64,000 bases of DNA from Colwellia piezophila ATCC BAA-637. Lineage in GTDB: Bacteria; Pseudomonadota; Gammaproteobacteria; Enterobacterales; Alteromonadaceae. Every line of letters begins with the position of its first letter. The first letter of the stretch is position 1. The translations under genes and the position numbers were made by a program. Below are positions 1-10,379 of the stretch, one piece after another. Location of the stretch: the NCBI RefSeq assembly GCF_000378625.1, contig NZ_KB905170.1, forward strand, positions 165,515 through 229,514, written 5' to 3'. The notes under the pieces are model-generated. The model ran no database searches and was not told the origin of the DNA. It saw only the letters and a program-made list of their open reading frames with translations.

Positions 1-90
1 TATTATATTTTCTTCTGGCAGGATTTGGCTGATAGCCTGACTAAATCCTGTAAATAAGTTTGCCGATGTGGTTTGATTAGCATTTGCCAT
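1..90 (-). CDS. 5' end of an unidentified gene, running off the window
   Basis: An open frame on the minus strand starts at an ATG at 88-90 and stays open for 30 codons to the window edge. An AAGG ribosome-binding site lies about 9 bases upstream of that ATG. The visible residues begin MANANQTTSANLF and continue to a stretch ending PEENII. It lies downstream of murQ and namZ on the same strand, so a role in the same salvage pathway is possible. The fragment is too short to assign a family. Confidence 0.5.
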   Translation of the reverse strand, partial: MANANQTTSANLFTGFSQAISQILPEENII

Positions 91-100
91 TAAAGTTATC

Positions 101-213
101 CTTATAAAGCCACAGTTCCATATTCTCCTGAACAACCATTAGTGCATCACAGCGCCTTGAATTGAGATTGCTCAAGCACTCTAAAACATCCATCCTAAAT
201 GGTAACGGCTATG
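101..213. repeat. Decayed half of a family A small inverted-repeat element
   Basis: The stretch containing GCGCCTTGAATTGAGAT and ending AATGGTAACGGCTATG closely matches the right half of the element at 28366-28630. The usual terminal GGGTATA has mutated to GGCTATG. No left half is visible, so this is a remnant that fills the gap between the partial gene and namZ. Confidence 0.55.
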
Positions 214-226
214 AACAAGTTCAATG

Positions 227-1426
227 CTAGTTTATATCCGGATAAAGCAAATATGGACGGCGTTTACGCTTAAAAGCCTCTAAATCAGCTTGCCAACTCT
301 GTTTAATTTGCTCGGCACTATGCCCTGAAATTATCGCTTTTCTTAATTTATCTGTTCCTGCCAATTTATCCATAAACTTTGGACTATTAAAAAAAACAAC
401 CTCTTTTTCAGCGAATGCTTTATACCAACGAATGATAAAATCTAAGTCTAATCCTTGACTTACAATGTGGCGAAGATCCTCTCCATATAACTTTTTATTG
501 AGCAATTTTGGCTTACTTGCAGCTCCAGGCGTAACAACAGGAGTAAAACTAAAACTTCCCCTATTGATATTATCATGACCGATCACCTCAAATGGAAAAG
601 GTGTGCCTCGACCTATGCTTACAGGCGTCGCTTCAAAAAAGGCTAATGACGGATATAAAGCAATAGCATGGGCATTCGGTAAGTTAGGGCTCGGTTTTAT
701 CGGTAAGTTATAGGCTAAGTCTCTTTGATAGTTTTTTACTTTAACAACGGTAAGCGCAAGATTTTTTTCAGTAGTTAACCAATTTTCACCTTTAATCATT
801 TGAGCCAACTCGGCCACAGTAAGGCCATGTAACAAAGGAATTGGGTGCATACCAACGAATGATTGAAACTCTACTTCCAGGACAGGCCCGTCAATATAGG
901 CGCCATTAGGGTTAGGTCGGTCTAAAACAATAAATTCAACCCCCGCATCGGCAGCGGCTTCCATCATATAGTGCATAGTAGATATATAGGTATAAAAACG
1001 GACACCAACGTCTTGGATATCAAAAACAATCACATCAAGTTTTTTCATCGTGCTTAACGATGGTTTACGGTTATTACCATAAAGTGAAACTAGCGGTATA
1101 CACGTTGTTGTATCGATGCTAGAAGCAAATTTTTCACCTGCATCACGCTTGCCGCGAAAGCCATGTTCTGGGGCAAAAATCATCTGTATATTGATTTTTT
1201 CTTTTAGTAAGACATCAACGAGATGTTCATCAAACACTGTCGAGGTTTGATTAACGACCAAAGCGACTCGTTTACCTGCTAATTTTGGTAAGTATTGCGA
1301 GACTCGCTCTGCGCCAACCGTCAGTGTTGGTTGTGTTGTAGCCGTTACCGACAAACTTAAAAAAGATGAAGAAATGCTAATAAATAGCATGATGACTTTG
1401 ATCAATACCGTTAATTTATTAACCAC
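227..1426 (-). CDS. namZ: Exo-beta-N-acetylmuramidase, NamZ / DUF1343 family
   Basis: The 399-residue protein matches the DUF1343 family, whose characterised member NamZ (GH171) removes MurNAc from the non-reducing end of peptidoglycan fragments. An N-terminal hydrophobic segment ending near residue 29 looks like a signal peptide, so it should act in the periplasm. Conserved blocks are APEHGFRG at 85-92 (E87 matches the catalytic glutamate of NamZ), DIQDVGVRFYTY at 136-147 and LDRPNPNG at 168-175. It begins 4 bases after the murQ stop, so the two are almost certainly cotranscribed. Released MurNAc, once imported and phosphorylated, would be the precursor of the MurQ substrate. The family call is firm; the exact substrate is inferred. 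Confidence 0.85.
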   Translation of the reverse strand: MVNKLTVLIKVIMLFISISSSFLSLSVTATTQPTLTVGAERVSQYLPKLAGKRVALVVNQTSTVFDEHLVDVLLKEKINIQMIFAPEHGFRGKRDAGEKFASSIDTTTCIPLVSLYGNNRKPSLSTMKKLDVIVFDIQDVGVRFYTYISTMHYMMEAAADAGVEFIVLDRPNPNGAYIDGPVLEVEFQSFVGMHPIPLLHGLTVAELAQMIKGENWLTTEKNLALTVVKVKNYQRDLAYNLPIKPSPNLPNAHAIALYPSLAFFEATPVSIGRGTPFPFEVIGHDNINRGSFSFTPVVTPGAASKPKLLNKKLYGEDLRHIVSQGLDLDFIIRWYKAFAEKEVVFFNSPKFMDKLAGTDKLRKAIISGHSAEQIKQSWQADLEAFKRKRRPYLLYPDIN

Positions 1427-1430
1427 AACA

Positions 1431-2357
1431 TTAATGCCCTTGTTGCTCGACAGCTTTACGCAGAAAACCTTTGTTAGTGATTAAGGCCGCTGTAGCTTGC
1501 TCAACAGTTAAACCTGTTAATACCATCAAGCTGGCGAGCTTGGTTTGATTGTTTGCTTGGCAAAGTGCTTTCTCTGCCGTACTAAAGTCACATTCTGTTG
1601 CCTGCATGACAATGCGAACAGCACGAGCATAGAGTTTTTCATTACTGGCATTCACATCGATCATTAGATTTTTATAGCTTTTACCGCTTCGTATCATACT
1701 GGCAGTACTGAGCATATTTAAAATCAATTTTTGGGCAGTACCTGATTTCATTCGAGTCGAGCCGGTGAGCACTTCTGCACCCACCACAGCGCAAATGTCT
1801 ATGTCACTATGTTGCGCATAATCCTTATTAACACTACAACTGATGCCGATAACCTTAGCGCCCTGCTCTTTGGCATACACCATAGCCGATAATACATAAG
1901 GTGTTCGGCCACTCGCAGCGATGCCCACTAACACATCTTTATCACAAAAGTGAATCGCTTTTAAATCATCAATAGCCTGCTGCCTATTGTCTTCTGCGCC
2001 TTCAACTGCTTTATACATAGCGCACGCACCACCCGCTAAAATACCCAGCACTTGCTCGCTTGTCACACTAAAAGTAGGAGGACACTCAACCGAATCAAGT
2101 ACCCCTAATCTGCCACTTGTACCGGCGCCGATATAAATAAGTCGACCACCACAAGCAAAAGCATCAACAATCAAATCAACACTTCGTGCAATCTCAGGTA
2201 ATAATTGGCCAACAATACCGGCAACCTTTTGATCCTCAGTATTTATTTTTTTCACTATGCCCAATGAATCGAGTAAATCTATATCTAAGGTGTCAGGATT
2301 TTGCCCTTCTGTGCTGATGTTATTAAGCGCATTTACTAGGTTTTCTTGAATGTTCAT
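1431..2357 (-). CDS. murQ: N-acetylmuramic acid 6-phosphate etherase
   Basis: This SIS-domain enzyme splits the lactyl ether of MurNAc-6-phosphate to give GlcNAc-6-phosphate and D-lactate in the cytoplasm, the key step of muramic acid recycling. At 308 residues it has the usual length. [13 protein letters not shown] at 77-89 is the sugar-phosphate loop. E91 in SVECPPT and E122 in EGAEDN align with E83 and E114, the catalytic pair of E. coli MurQ. It is the first gene of a murQ-namZ pair and is divergent from alr. No murP transporter gene is visible in the window. Confidence 0.95.
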   Translation of the reverse strand: MNIQENLVNALNNISTEGQNPDTLDIDLLDSLGIVKKINTEDQKVAGIVGQLLPEIARSVDLIVDAFACGGRLIYIGAGTSGRLGVLDSVECPPTFSVTSEQVLGILAGGACAMYKAVEGAEDNRQQAIDDLKAIHFCDKDVLVGIAASGRTPYVLSAMVYAKEQGAKVIGISCSVNKDYAQHSDIDICAVVGAEVLTGSTRMKSGTAQKLILNMLSTASMIRSGKSYKNLMIDVNASNEKLYARAVRIVMQATECDFSTAEKALCQANNQTKLASLMVLTGLTVEQATAALITNKGFLRKAVEQQGH

Positions 2358-2470
2358 GACTTTATCTCGTTGTGGTTATCTGGCTTAATTTCTCGTTGTA
2401 TAAAACACCTTAAAATTATATAAATTTGTCGGTTAACCATAAAGTTACGATTAACCTAAAGCACGCTATA

Positions 2471-2492
2471 GTTATCATGGTACACTGATAAC
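2471..2492. promoter_or_regulatory. 22-bp palindrome between murQ and alr
   Basis: GTTATCA and TGATAAC flank an 8-base centre in the divergent murQ/alr intergenic region, about 100 bases upstream of the alr start. The symmetry and position suit a dimeric repressor site. The regulator is unknown; in E. coli murQ is controlled by MurR. Confidence 0.35.
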
Positions 2493-2594
2493 TAATAAAA
2501 AATAGAAGAATTAACGACATTTCACCTCGTCAACTCGTTTATTTTTGCCTTTCTTTATCTGTAATCATTCAGCCGTAAATTATCAACCATACAC

Positions 2595-3677
2595 ATGAAT
2601 CATACTTCCAGACATACACAAGCAATTATCGACTTAGATGCACTAGTTAACAACTATCAATACATTGATAGTTTAGCCAGTAATAGTAATACCATTGCCG
2701 TCATTAAAGCCGATGCCTATGGTCATGATGCCAATGAAGTGGCGCGAGCATTAAGCTCGAAAGTAACTTGCTTTGCGGTCGGTTTTATCGATGAAGCATT
2801 AGCGCTGCGCCGTGATGGCATTAATAATGAGATACTCATTCTTGAAGGTCCTTTTAACCAAAGTGACTTTGACATAGCGCAAAAATATAATTTTATATTA
2901 ATGCTGCACAGTGATTATCAAATACAGTGGTTAAACTCGATGAGCGCTGAATTTTCGGGTGATCTTTGGTTAAAAGTAGATACGGGCATGAACCGCTTAG
3001 GTTTCCCTGTTGGGCAAGTCGATAACATCATCTCACAGCTAACCGAAAAACAAAGAAGTAAGCTAGTATTGTGTTCTCATTTTTCAACGGCGGAACAACT
3101 TGATAATGCTAAACCTCTAAAGCAATTAGCTGCCTTAAAGAAGTTGGTCTCAAAGCACGACTGTAAATTTAGTATGGCTAATTCGGCTGGTATTCTAAAT
3201 TGGCCGGCAAGTCATGGTGATCACACTCGCTTAGGCTTAGCCCTTTATGGAATCTCACCCATTGGTGATACCCCGATAACACAAGCGCTCATTCCCGTAA
3301 TGACCTTGCAAGCCAATATTATAGCGATACATACAGTCCCCATTGGCGAAACGGTTGGTTATGGTGATATTTGGCAAGCTAAACGAGAAACGACAATAGC
3401 AACGGTTGCGATTGGCTATGCTGATGGCTACCCACGTAATGCAAAATCGGGTACTCCAGTTTTCATAAATGGTAAAGTTGTGCCACTTGTCGGCCGAGTT
3501 TCAATGGATATGATTACCGTAGATATCACCGACTTAGCTAATACTGTAATTGGTGATATTGTCGAGTTATGGGGCAAGAATATCAACATTGATATCGTTG
3601 CCCGACACAGCGACAGCATCAATTATGAGTTATTAACCCGGGTGTCAAAACGTGTACCAAAGGTTATCGCTGAGTAA
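2595..3677 (+). CDS. alr: Alanine racemase
   Basis: This PLP enzyme interconverts L- and D-alanine for peptidoglycan synthesis. The 360-residue protein has the PLP lysine K38 in VIKADAYGHD, the phosphate-side motif RLGLALYG at 212-219 and the second catalytic residue Y256 in VGYGD, followed by the conserved VGRVSMDM segment. These are hallmarks of the fold type III racemase. It is divergent from murQ and convergent with queE, and a shared stem-loop follows its stop. Enterobacteria often have alr beside dnaB; here its neighbours are cell-wall salvage and queuosine genes. Confidence 0.96.
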   Translation: MNHTSRHTQAIIDLDALVNNYQYIDSLASNSNTIAVIKADAYGHDANEVARALSSKVTCFAVGFIDEALALRRDGINNEILILEGPFNQSDFDIAQKYNFILMLHSDYQIQWLNSMSAEFSGDLWLKVDTGMNRLGFPVGQVDNIISQLTEKQRSKLVLCSHFSTAEQLDNAKPLKQLAALKKLVSKHDCKFSMANSAGILNWPASHGDHTRLGLALYGISPIGDTPITQALIPVMTLQANIIAIHTVPIGETVGYGDIWQAKRETTIATVAIGYADGYPRNAKSGTPVFINGKVVPLVGRVSMDMITVDITDLANTVIGDIVELWGKNINIDIVARHSDSINYELLTRVSKRVPKVIAE

Positions 3678-3700
3678 GTTGTCTTATTGCCAGGTCACCT

Positions 3701-3735
3701 GCTTTTTAATCTGGGTTTAAGTCAGATTAAAAAGC
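3701..3735. terminator. Bidirectional terminator between alr and queE
   Basis: A perfect 13-bp stem (GCTTTTTAATCTG and its complement) closes a 9-base loop between two convergent genes. The A/T-rich base of the stem can supply a U-run on either strand. Confidence 0.75.
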
Positions 3736-3752
3736 CAGTTCACAGAGTCAAT

Positions 3753-4421
3753 TTATTCAATACCAATATATTTGTGTACTTGTATCGATAAACGCCAGTT
3801 GTTTTCTATGCACGTTGCGATGGCTAGATCCGTCGCCCGTTTCTTTTGGCTTATGGGTTGCAAATAAATAGCGGTATCCGCTACTTGATGCTGTGCCAAT
3901 AAGGCTTTTAAATCCTCGACGTGTTGCTCTGTTGCCACTGGGTGCTTAATTTCATTAGCCCGTGACATAGCACTCGCTAAGATTTTATAACCACCGCGCA
4001 TATTTATTTTAGGCGAGACTGTTACCCAACATTTTTCGGTAGTGATAATTTCAAACGTACCTGAGGTTTCAATTTGTGTGCTATAACCTTGCTGTTCAAA
4101 TAACTGACACAACGGCGTTAAATCAACCATACAAGGCTCGCCACCCGTAATAACTATATGTTTCGCTTTAAAGTTTTTCTCTTGTACTAACGCGAAAATA
4201 TCCTCAACGGTAAAACTAGACCACTGCGAGGTCTCTACTTTTTTAGCTAACATCGTTTCAGGGCTAACTTGGTCATCAAGTTCAATATCCCAGGTATGTT
4301 TAGTATCACACCACGAACACCCTACAGGGCAGCCCTGTAGTCTAATAAAAATTGACGGTTGTCCGGTAAAAGACCCTTCTCCCTGAATGGTTTCAAAAAG
4401 CTCATTAATTTTATAGTTCAT
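3753..4421 (-). CDS. queE: 7-carboxy-7-deazaguanine synthase
   Basis: This radical SAM enzyme contracts the ring of 6-carboxytetrahydropterin to make CDG in queuosine synthesis. Near the N-terminus is the Cx3Cx2C cluster motif in GCPVGCSWCD, followed by KHTWD, ITGGEP and SPKINMRGGY, all matching E. coli QueE closely to the end. I chose the ATG at 4419-4421 (MNYKINELFETIQGEG) because it matches the E. coli start. The frame extends upstream to a GTG at 4476-4478, but those 19 residues look unconserved. queC lies about 400 bases away, divergent, with a mobile repeat in the gap. Confidence 0.93.
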   Translation of the reverse strand: MNYKINELFETIQGEGSFTGQPSIFIRLQGCPVGCSWCDTKHTWDIELDDQVSPETMLAKKVETSQWSSFTVEDIFALVQEKNFKAKHIVITGGEPCMVDLTPLCQLFEQQGYSTQIETSGTFEIITTEKCWVTVSPKINMRGGYKILASAMSRANEIKHPVATEQHVEDLKALLAQHQVADTAIYLQPISQKKRATDLAIATCIENNWRLSIQVHKYIGIE

Positions 4422-4529
4422 GGGTATTATCGATTTCTCTTCTGCATTATGGGGTATTTTATTAGCCGTGTTAGTCACTTTCTGCTTTAGCCTATTGCTT
4501 ATTTCAAGTAAAATAATAGGCCTTGTTTA

Positions 4530-4795
4530 GGGGCTATTGATCTTTCAGGGTTAAATTTTGTTCGAGATAAAAGCGTTTTAGTCGCGGCGAGTAGTGTGTA
4601 GCCTAGTAATTCTAAGCTAATACTACTCAACAAAGAATAAAACGCTTTTAGCCGAATCCTTCGGACAGCGTTTTTTTTGGCATTTTTACTGCGTTATCGC
4701 CTTTTTATGTGGAATAACCACACGACAAAGGCTCTACCTTGTATAAGTACCCAACAATTCGCTGCAAAAGTAATCTCGAAAGATCAACAGCTCCC
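4530..4795. repeat. Small inverted-repeat element, third family
   Basis: The ends match as inverted repeats: GGGGCTATTGATCTTTC on the left and GAAAGATCAACAGCTCCC on the right. Inside is a second inverted pair around AAAGCGTTTTA and TAAAACGCTTTTA. The element is 266 bp with no coding potential and occupies almost the whole queE-queC gap. It looks like a non-autonomous transposon; no matching transposase is in the window. Confidence 0.65.
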
Positions 4796-4828
4796 ATTAT
4801 ACCTTAGATCAATTAAGAGAGCTTTCAA

Positions 4829-5485
4829 ATGACTGAAAAAGTTGTTGTTATATATTCTGGCGGCATGGACTCATTTACTGTTTTAAACCGTGCTCAAAAA
4901 GACGGAAAATTAGTATTTGCTTTATCCTTTGACTATGGTCAACGACATGTAAAGGAGTTGGAATGTGCTAGCACTGTCTGTAGTGAACTCGGCATTAACC
5001 ATAAAGTCATTGATATATCAGCAATCAATCAATTACTTGGTGGCTCTTCATTAACTGATGATATCGATATTCCCGAGGGACATTACGAATCTGAGAGTAT
5101 GAAGTCTACAGTAGTACCCAATAGAAACATGATTTTGCTTTCTTTAGCCGTTGCTTATGCCGTATCGGTTGGTGCAGAGCAGGTTTATTACGGCGCTCAC
5201 TCTGGTGATCACGCTATCTACCCTGACTGTAGACCCGAGTTTGTCGAAAAGATGAACGATGTTTGTAAAATAGCTAACTATGAAAGTGTGGAAATATTCA
5301 GTCCTTATTTAACCGTTAATAAATCAGCAATACTGAGCGATGGGATCGCGATGGGTTTAGATTATAGCAATACTTGGACCTGTTATAACGGTCGAGATAA
5401 AGCCTGTGGAAAATGTAGTGCTTGTGAAGAAAGGTTAGAGGCTTTTTCTGATAACAATGTCACTGATCCAATCAGTTATGAATAA
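4829..5485 (+). CDS. queC: 7-cyano-7-deazaguanine synthase
   Basis: QueC uses ATP and ammonia to turn CDG into preQ0, the step after QueE. The 218-residue protein opens with the PP-loop YSGGMDSFT at residues 9-17, the pyrophosphatase signature. Near the C-terminus [17 protein letters not shown] gives four zinc-binding cysteines. An AAGAGAG ribosome-binding site precedes the ATG. It is divergent from queE, and the 265-bp repeat between them probably separated what was once a tighter pair. Confidence 0.96.
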   Translation: MTEKVVVIYSGGMDSFTVLNRAQKDGKLVFALSFDYGQRHVKELECASTVCSELGINHKVIDISAINQLLGGSSLTDDIDIPEGHYESESMKSTVVPNRNMILLSLAVAYAVSVGAEQVYYGAHSGDHAIYPDCRPEFVEKMNDVCKIANYESVEIFSPYLTVNKSAILSDGIAMGLDYSNTWTCYNGRDKACGKCSACEERLEAFSDNNVTDPISYE

Positions 5486-5528
5486 GCATTAATAGAAATT
5501 AAAATTATAAGTAGTTCAAAATATAACG

Positions 5529-6503
5529 ATGACTGATTCAAAGTTAGCTGTAAGCATAGTAAAAAAAACGCTAGTACAATCATATCGGGCTAAAGTGTAC
5601 CAATTGCTTGAGGGCCACTCAAATATAAGTATTGCCGCAAAATTCATTAATTTGTTATTAATAATACTTATCATTACTAACGTTATTGCCGCTATCTTTG
5701 AGTCAGAATCAACTTACCATCAGCAATATTTGTTTGAATTCGCCCTCTTTGAATTTATTTCGTTATCGATATTTTGCGCTGAATACTTACTACGTCTGTG
5801 GTGCTGCGTTGAAGCTGAAGAATATGCTCACTTACCCAAGTCTAAAGCTCGGTTGCAGTATGTTTTTACCCCACTGGCCTTGATTGACCTTATCGCGATT
5901 CTTCCGTTTATTATCGCAATGTTCTTTAGTATCGATTTACGTTCATTACGTTTAATTAGGGTTTTACGATTATTAAAACTAACGCATTACTTTAAAGGTT
6001 TTAATATTTTTATTACGGTTATTACCAAAGAATTCAAAAGTATTACGGCTGCCATGATGGTGATGTTATTTCTTATTATCATCGCCGCCAGTTTAATGCA
6101 TGCTATTGAAGGTAAAATTCAACCGGAAACCTTTGGTAGTATTTTACGTGCTTTGTGGTGGTCTGTGGTCACCATGACCACAGTGGGCTATGGTGATGTT
6201 GTACCCATTACCGCCATTGGAAAAGTTATTGCTACCCTGATTATGCTTATTGGTGTTGGTTTAGTTGCCCTCCCTGCCGGCATGTTAGCAGCAAGATTTG
6301 GAGAAGAGCTTAGAGAACGCAAAGAAAACCTCGATAGCCAGATAAGAGATGCTTTAACAGATGGCTATATCGACCAAAAAGAGTATCAGGATTTAGCCAA
6401 GTTGGCTGATAAATTAGAAATTGACCCAGAAGACTTTAAACGCAGCATTACCCTATTAAAACAGGGAAAACACCACAAAAAATGCCCACACTGTGGAAAA
6501 TAA
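5529..6503 (+). CDS. Voltage-gated potassium channel
   Basis: A 324-residue inner-membrane protein with the six-helix voltage-gated channel plan. S4 is visible as LRSLRLIRVLRLLK at about 138-151, with arginine every third residue. The pore loop carries the K+ selectivity filter TTVGYGD at 217-223, followed by the S6 helix. The cytoplasmic tail is predicted helical and ends in CPHCGK, a lone CxxC pair. It starts about 43 bases after queC, so read-through from queC is possible. Potassium selectivity follows from the filter; the gating stimulus is unknown. Confidence 0.9.
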   Translation: MTDSKLAVSIVKKTLVQSYRAKVYQLLEGHSNISIAAKFINLLLIILIITNVIAAIFESESTYHQQYLFEFALFEFISLSIFCAEYLLRLWCCVEAEEYAHLPKSKARLQYVFTPLALIDLIAILPFIIAMFFSIDLRSLRLIRVLRLLKLTHYFKGFNIFITVITKEFKSITAAMMVMLFLIIIAASLMHAIEGKIQPETFGSILRALWWSVVTMTTVGYGDVVPITAIGKVIATLIMLIGVGLVALPAGMLAARFGEELRERKENLDSQIRDALTDGYIDQKEYQDLAKLADKLEIDPEDFKRSITLLKQGKHHKKCPHCGK

Positions 6504-6682
6504 CCACTGAAATAGTCAATGCGCAGTGATTCTCAAGTAAATAATATAATGCTTTTTAATAACTTATCCGTCTATAGATTATTATCTTCCATTGATTTTC
6601 TTTTAAGACAAAAAATTTATAACCGCTAGCACGCTTTAGCCCTAGACTTATAGGGTGTTAAATGAAAGTTAGAGGTTACCTG

Positions 6683-6895
6683 ATGAGTGCTACTTGGAAG
6701 TATCAAGCACAACGTTTGAAGCAATTAATTGATGCCAATAGTGTAACTCAAGCCCACCTTTATATGGAGCGGCTATTATTGTTTCCTATCGATATTCAAG
6801 ACCGAATAATAGAAGATATTAGTCACCTTCCCCACTGTAACAGTGATGCTGTAGCGACTATTCTTGGCCACTACTCCATACAAGATCTTAAGTAG
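6683..6895 (+). CDS. Small conserved-looking protein of unknown function
   Basis: A 70-residue frame beginning MSATWKYQAQRLKQL, predicted mostly helical, with no membrane segment and no motif I recognise. I chose the ATG at 6683 because AGAGG lies 7 bases upstream; a second in-frame ATG at 6662 would add seven residues and has no good ribosome site. It stands alone between the channel gene and the convergent uvrB. Confidence 0.6.
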   Translation: MSATWKYQAQRLKQLIDANSVTQAHLYMERLLLFPIDIQDRIIEDISHLPHCNSDAVATILGHYSIQDLK

Positions 6896-6972
6896 CGACA
6901 GAGTTATACCAAGTCCAATACGTTTAACAAAAATGAATTTTGTTCTCGCTAGTGTTTTTTATGGCAAAGCAG

Positions 6973-8994
6973 CTAACTAGATAGTTGCTGTATACGTAAT
7001 TTAGCGATTTTGTCACGTACTGTCGCGGCTTGTTCAAACTCTAAGTTTTGCGCATAACTTAGCATTTCTTTTTCAAGCGTATTTATTTTAGTATCTATTT
7101 GCTTTGTCGTTAACAGAGGCTCTTCTGCTTGTTGGTTAATGTGGTAATGAGTACTCGCCTCCGCCACTTTATCGAGTGACTTAGCATCACTATAATTACC
7201 AACGCCCATCACATCGGTAATTTTTCTGACAATGCCTGTAGGAGTAATATTATTATCTAAATTGTATTGATGCTGCTTAACCCTACGTCGATCAGTTTCA
7301 TCAATAGCGCGTCGCATTGAGCCCGTTATTCTGTCTGCATATAAGATGGCTCGACCATTAATATTACGTGCCGCTCGACCAATTGTTTGGATTAAAGAGC
7401 GTTCTGAGCGTAAAAAGCCTTCTTTATCGGCATCTAGAATTGCCACTAAAGAGACTTCCGGCATATCTAGCCCCTCACGGAGTAAGTTAATTCCCACTAA
7501 TACGTCAAACTTACCTAGTCTAAAATCCCGTATTATCTCTACGCGCTCAACCGTATCAACATCCGAATGTAAGTAACGAGCTTTAATACCGTGCTCATCT
7601 AAATAATCCGTTAAATCTTCGGCCATACGTTTTGTTAACGTGGTCGCTAAGACTCGTTCATCTAAGGGTAAACGCTTGTGAATTTCTGATAACAAGTCAT
7701 CTACTTGTGTCTCTACCGGTCGTACTTCTATTTCCGGGTCAAGTAGCCCTGTCGGCCTAACCACTTGCTCAGCGATATCACCCGCAGATTTTTCTATTTC
7801 ATAATTACTTGGCGTAGCCGAGACATAAATTGTTTGTGGGGAAAGCGCTTCAAATTCCTCAAACTTCATCGGCCGGTTATCTAAAGCCGATGGTAGACGA
7901 AAGCCATATTCCACTAAATTTTCTTTACGTGATCTATCACCCTTATACATAGCGCCTATTTGTGGCACAGTAACATGAGATTCATCAATGATTAACAGGC
8001 CATCATCAGGTAAGTAATCAAATAACGTCGGTGGGGCGTCACCATGCTCTCTACCTGATAGATAGCGTGAATAATTTTCTATACCAGAACAATAGCCAAG
8101 CTCTGTCATCATTTCTATATCAAATTGAGTTCGCTGCGTAAGACGCTGCTCTTCAACTAACTTATTATTATCTTTGAGTTGCTGTGATCTCTGTTTAAGC
8201 TCAACTTTGATCTTTTCAACCGCCGATAGTATCTTTTCTCTCGGTGTCGCATAATGCGTTTTAGGGTAGACAGTAACACGTTGCAATGTTCTTTCTACTT
8301 GCCCAGTGAGCGGATCAAACTGACTGATACGTTCAACTTCTTCATCAAATAACTCAATACGTAAAGCTAAGCGGTCAGATTCTGCAGGGAAGATATCAAT
8401 AACATCGCCGCGTACTCTGTAGGTTGCTCGAGCGAAAGCCATATCGTTTCGAGTGTATTGTAATTCAGCAAGACGACGTAAAATATCCCGCTGATTAATA
8501 ATGTCCCCTTGGCTAATATGTAACATCATCTTCAAATATGAATCGGGATCACCTAAACCATAAATTGCAGACACCGAAGCAATAATAATCACGTCACGTC
8601 GCTCTAATAACGCCTTAGTGGCCGATAAACGCATTTGCTCTATATGTTCATTAACTGACGCATCTTTTTCTATAAAAGTATCCGTTGTTGGCATATAAGC
8701 TTCTGGCTGATAGTAATCATAATAAGAAACAAAATACTCAACGGCATTATTAGGAAAGAACTCTTTCATCTCGCCGTAAAGTTGTGCCGCTAAGGTTTTA
8801 TTGGGTGCTAACATCATGGTCGGTCGATTGAGCTTTTCAATGACCTTAGCAATGGTAAAGGTTTTTCCTGAACCCGTTACGCCAAGCAGTGTTTGATAGG
8901 CAAGACCCGATTCAATACCCTCAAGAAGCTGTTTTATAGCGCTAGGTTGATCACCATTAGGGGTGTAATCAGAGCAAAGGGTAAAATTCCTCAT
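6973..8994 (-). CDS. uvrB: Excinuclease ABC subunit B
   Basis: UvrB verifies DNA damage handed over by UvrA and recruits UvrC in nucleotide excision repair. The 673-residue protein has Walker A GVTGSGKT at 38-45, the tyrosine-rich beta-hairpin region around [14 protein letters not shown], the DESH box, helicase motifs V and VI ([10 protein letters not shown] and QTIGRAARN) and the C-terminal UVR coiled coil that binds UvrC. Length and motifs are standard. It shares four bases with the MATE gene upstream, so the two are translationally coupled. No terminator is obvious downstream. Confidence 0.98.
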   Translation of the reverse strand: MRNFTLCSDYTPNGDQPSAIKQLLEGIESGLAYQTLLGVTGSGKTFTIAKVIEKLNRPTMMLAPNKTLAAQLYGEMKEFFPNNAVEYFVSYYDYYQPEAYMPTTDTFIEKDASVNEHIEQMRLSATKALLERRDVIIIASVSAIYGLGDPDSYLKMMLHISQGDIINQRDILRRLAELQYTRNDMAFARATYRVRGDVIDIFPAESDRLALRIELFDEEVERISQFDPLTGQVERTLQRVTVYPKTHYATPREKILSAVEKIKVELKQRSQQLKDNNKLVEEQRLTQRTQFDIEMMTELGYCSGIENYSRYLSGREHGDAPPTLFDYLPDDGLLIIDESHVTVPQIGAMYKGDRSRKENLVEYGFRLPSALDNRPMKFEEFEALSPQTIYVSATPSNYEIEKSAGDIAEQVVRPTGLLDPEIEVRPVETQVDDLLSEIHKRLPLDERVLATTLTKRMAEDLTDYLDEHGIKARYLHSDVDTVERVEIIRDFRLGKFDVLVGINLLREGLDMPEVSLVAILDADKEGFLRSERSLIQTIGRAARNINGRAILYADRITGSMRRAIDETDRRRVKQHQYNLDNNITPTGIVRKITDVMGVGNYSDAKSLDKVAEASTHYHINQQAEEPLLTTKQIDTKINTLEKEMLSYAQNLEFEQAATVRDKIAKLRIQQLSS

Positions 8995-10379
8995 TTCAGC
9001 TGCTCCGCTATTTTGGGCTCACTTTCAGTAAATTGTTTAGTAAATAGTCGGTACGAAATCATCGCCATTAATACATTGCCAAGTAAAGCCCCTGCAAACA
9101 GGCCTGGTAACCCGTAAACTAAACTGCCTAAATAGGCTAAAGGTAAATAACATACAAAGAGTCGTACTACACTTAATCCTAGAGCAATCATAGGTTTATG
9201 CAAAGCATTGAAGGATGAATTAGTTAAAATGATAATGCCTTGCAAGCCATATCCCAATGGCAGTATCCAAATGAAGAGTTTAATTAAGTCCGCCACTTCA
9301 GCATCGCTAGTAAACACACTTGCTATCCAATGTGCGCATAAAGCGAGTAGAACATAGATGAATACTTGCCATACTAAGATGAACTTAATGGCTACTTTAT
9401 AAGCTTCTTCAACACGGTGTAATTGACCTGCTCCAAAATTTTGGCTAATAAAAGGCGGTAACGTCATTGAAAGCGCTAAGACAATCAAACAAGCAATAGA
9501 TTCAAGTCTTGAGCCGACACCAAAAGCGGCAACGGCTGATTCACCGTAACTAGCGACGATGGCAGTCATAATAGCCGCGGCAATAGGGGTTAACATATTA
9601 GCCCCTGCTGCAGGCAAGCCAATCTTTAAAATCTCGCGACATGCACAGACTAGTTCTTTTATTGGCAGCATCGTGGTATGAATAAGATCAAGTTTCTTTG
9701 TCAGGATATAAAGTACAAAGGCTAAACCAAAAAGCCAAGAGATTAAGGTAGCAATTGCCGCACCTTGTATCCCCATCGCAGGAACTGGACCAAAACCAAA
9801 AATAAAAATGGGGTCAAGTATCGCGTTAATAAGACCTGCACTACCCATAATTATACTTGGTGTTTTAGTGTCCCCTGATGCGCGTAGCACAGCGTTACCT
9901 ATCATAGGTCCGATTAAACAAACACTACCTATATACCAAATATCCATATACTGATGGATTAACGGTAATAATGATGGCTGTGCTCCTAATAACATAAACA
10001 GCGGGTCGGTAATGAAATACCCCACCGTTGATAAACATGCGACGATAATCGCGGCTAAATACATTGCCGCCGTAGCGGTATTTTTAGCCGACCTTGTATC
10101 CTTTTTACCTAAATATCTAGCGATAACGGCAGAGGTCCCTATTCCTAGGCCAATAGTTAAACTCAGTACAGTGAAGGTAACAGGAAAGGTAAAACTGATT
10201 GCTGCCAGGGGTTGTGTGCCGAGAAGGCTGACAAAAAATGTATCGACTAAGTTGAATGTCATCAACAGCACCATGCCATAAATCATGGGGATGGTCATAC
10301 GTTTTAACGTGTTGGCAACAGGATCTTCAAGTAAATTAACTTGCTTGTTATTTTGTTGGACTGTATCTGTTTTAGTCAT
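8991..10379 (-). CDS. MATE family multidrug/sodium efflux transporter
   Basis: A 462-residue inner-membrane protein with twelve predicted helices in the two-bundle MATE layout. Typical pieces include [12 protein letters not shown] in helix 1, [10 protein letters not shown] after helix 5 and the second-half repeat starting near [13 protein letters not shown]. It resembles the DinF-like branch more than NorM; a NorM-like paralogue is at 42319. Its stop overlaps the uvrB start by four bases, so it heads a two-gene operon. Substrate cannot be read from sequence. Confidence 0.9.
   Translation of the reverse strand: MTKTDTVQQNNKQVNLLEDPVANTLKRMTIPMIYGMVLLMTFNLVDTFFVSLLGTQPLAAISFTFPVTFTVLSLTIGLGIGTSAVIARYLGKKDTRSAKNTATAAMYLAAIIVACLSTVGYFITDPLFMLLGAQPSLLPLIHQYMDIWYIGSVCLIGPMIGNAVLRASGDTKTPSIIMGSAGLINAILDPIFIFGFGPVPAMGIQGAAIATLISWLFGLAFVLYILTKKLDLIHTTMLPIKELVCACREILKIGLPAAGANMLTPIAAAIMTAIVASYGESAVAAFGVGSRLESIACLIVLALSMTLPPFISQNFGAGQLHRVEEAYKVAIKFILVWQVFIYVLLALCAHWIASVFTSDAEVADLIKLFIWILPLGYGLQGIIILTNSSFNALHKPMIALGLSVVRLFVCYLPLAYLGSLVYGLPGLFAGALLGNVLMAMISYRLFTKQFTESEPKIAEQLK

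Noticed and set aside
6904..6920. Full family B element downstream of the 70-residue gene
   Set aside because: Only one end (ATACCAAGTCCAATA) is present; no matching right end is found before uvrB.
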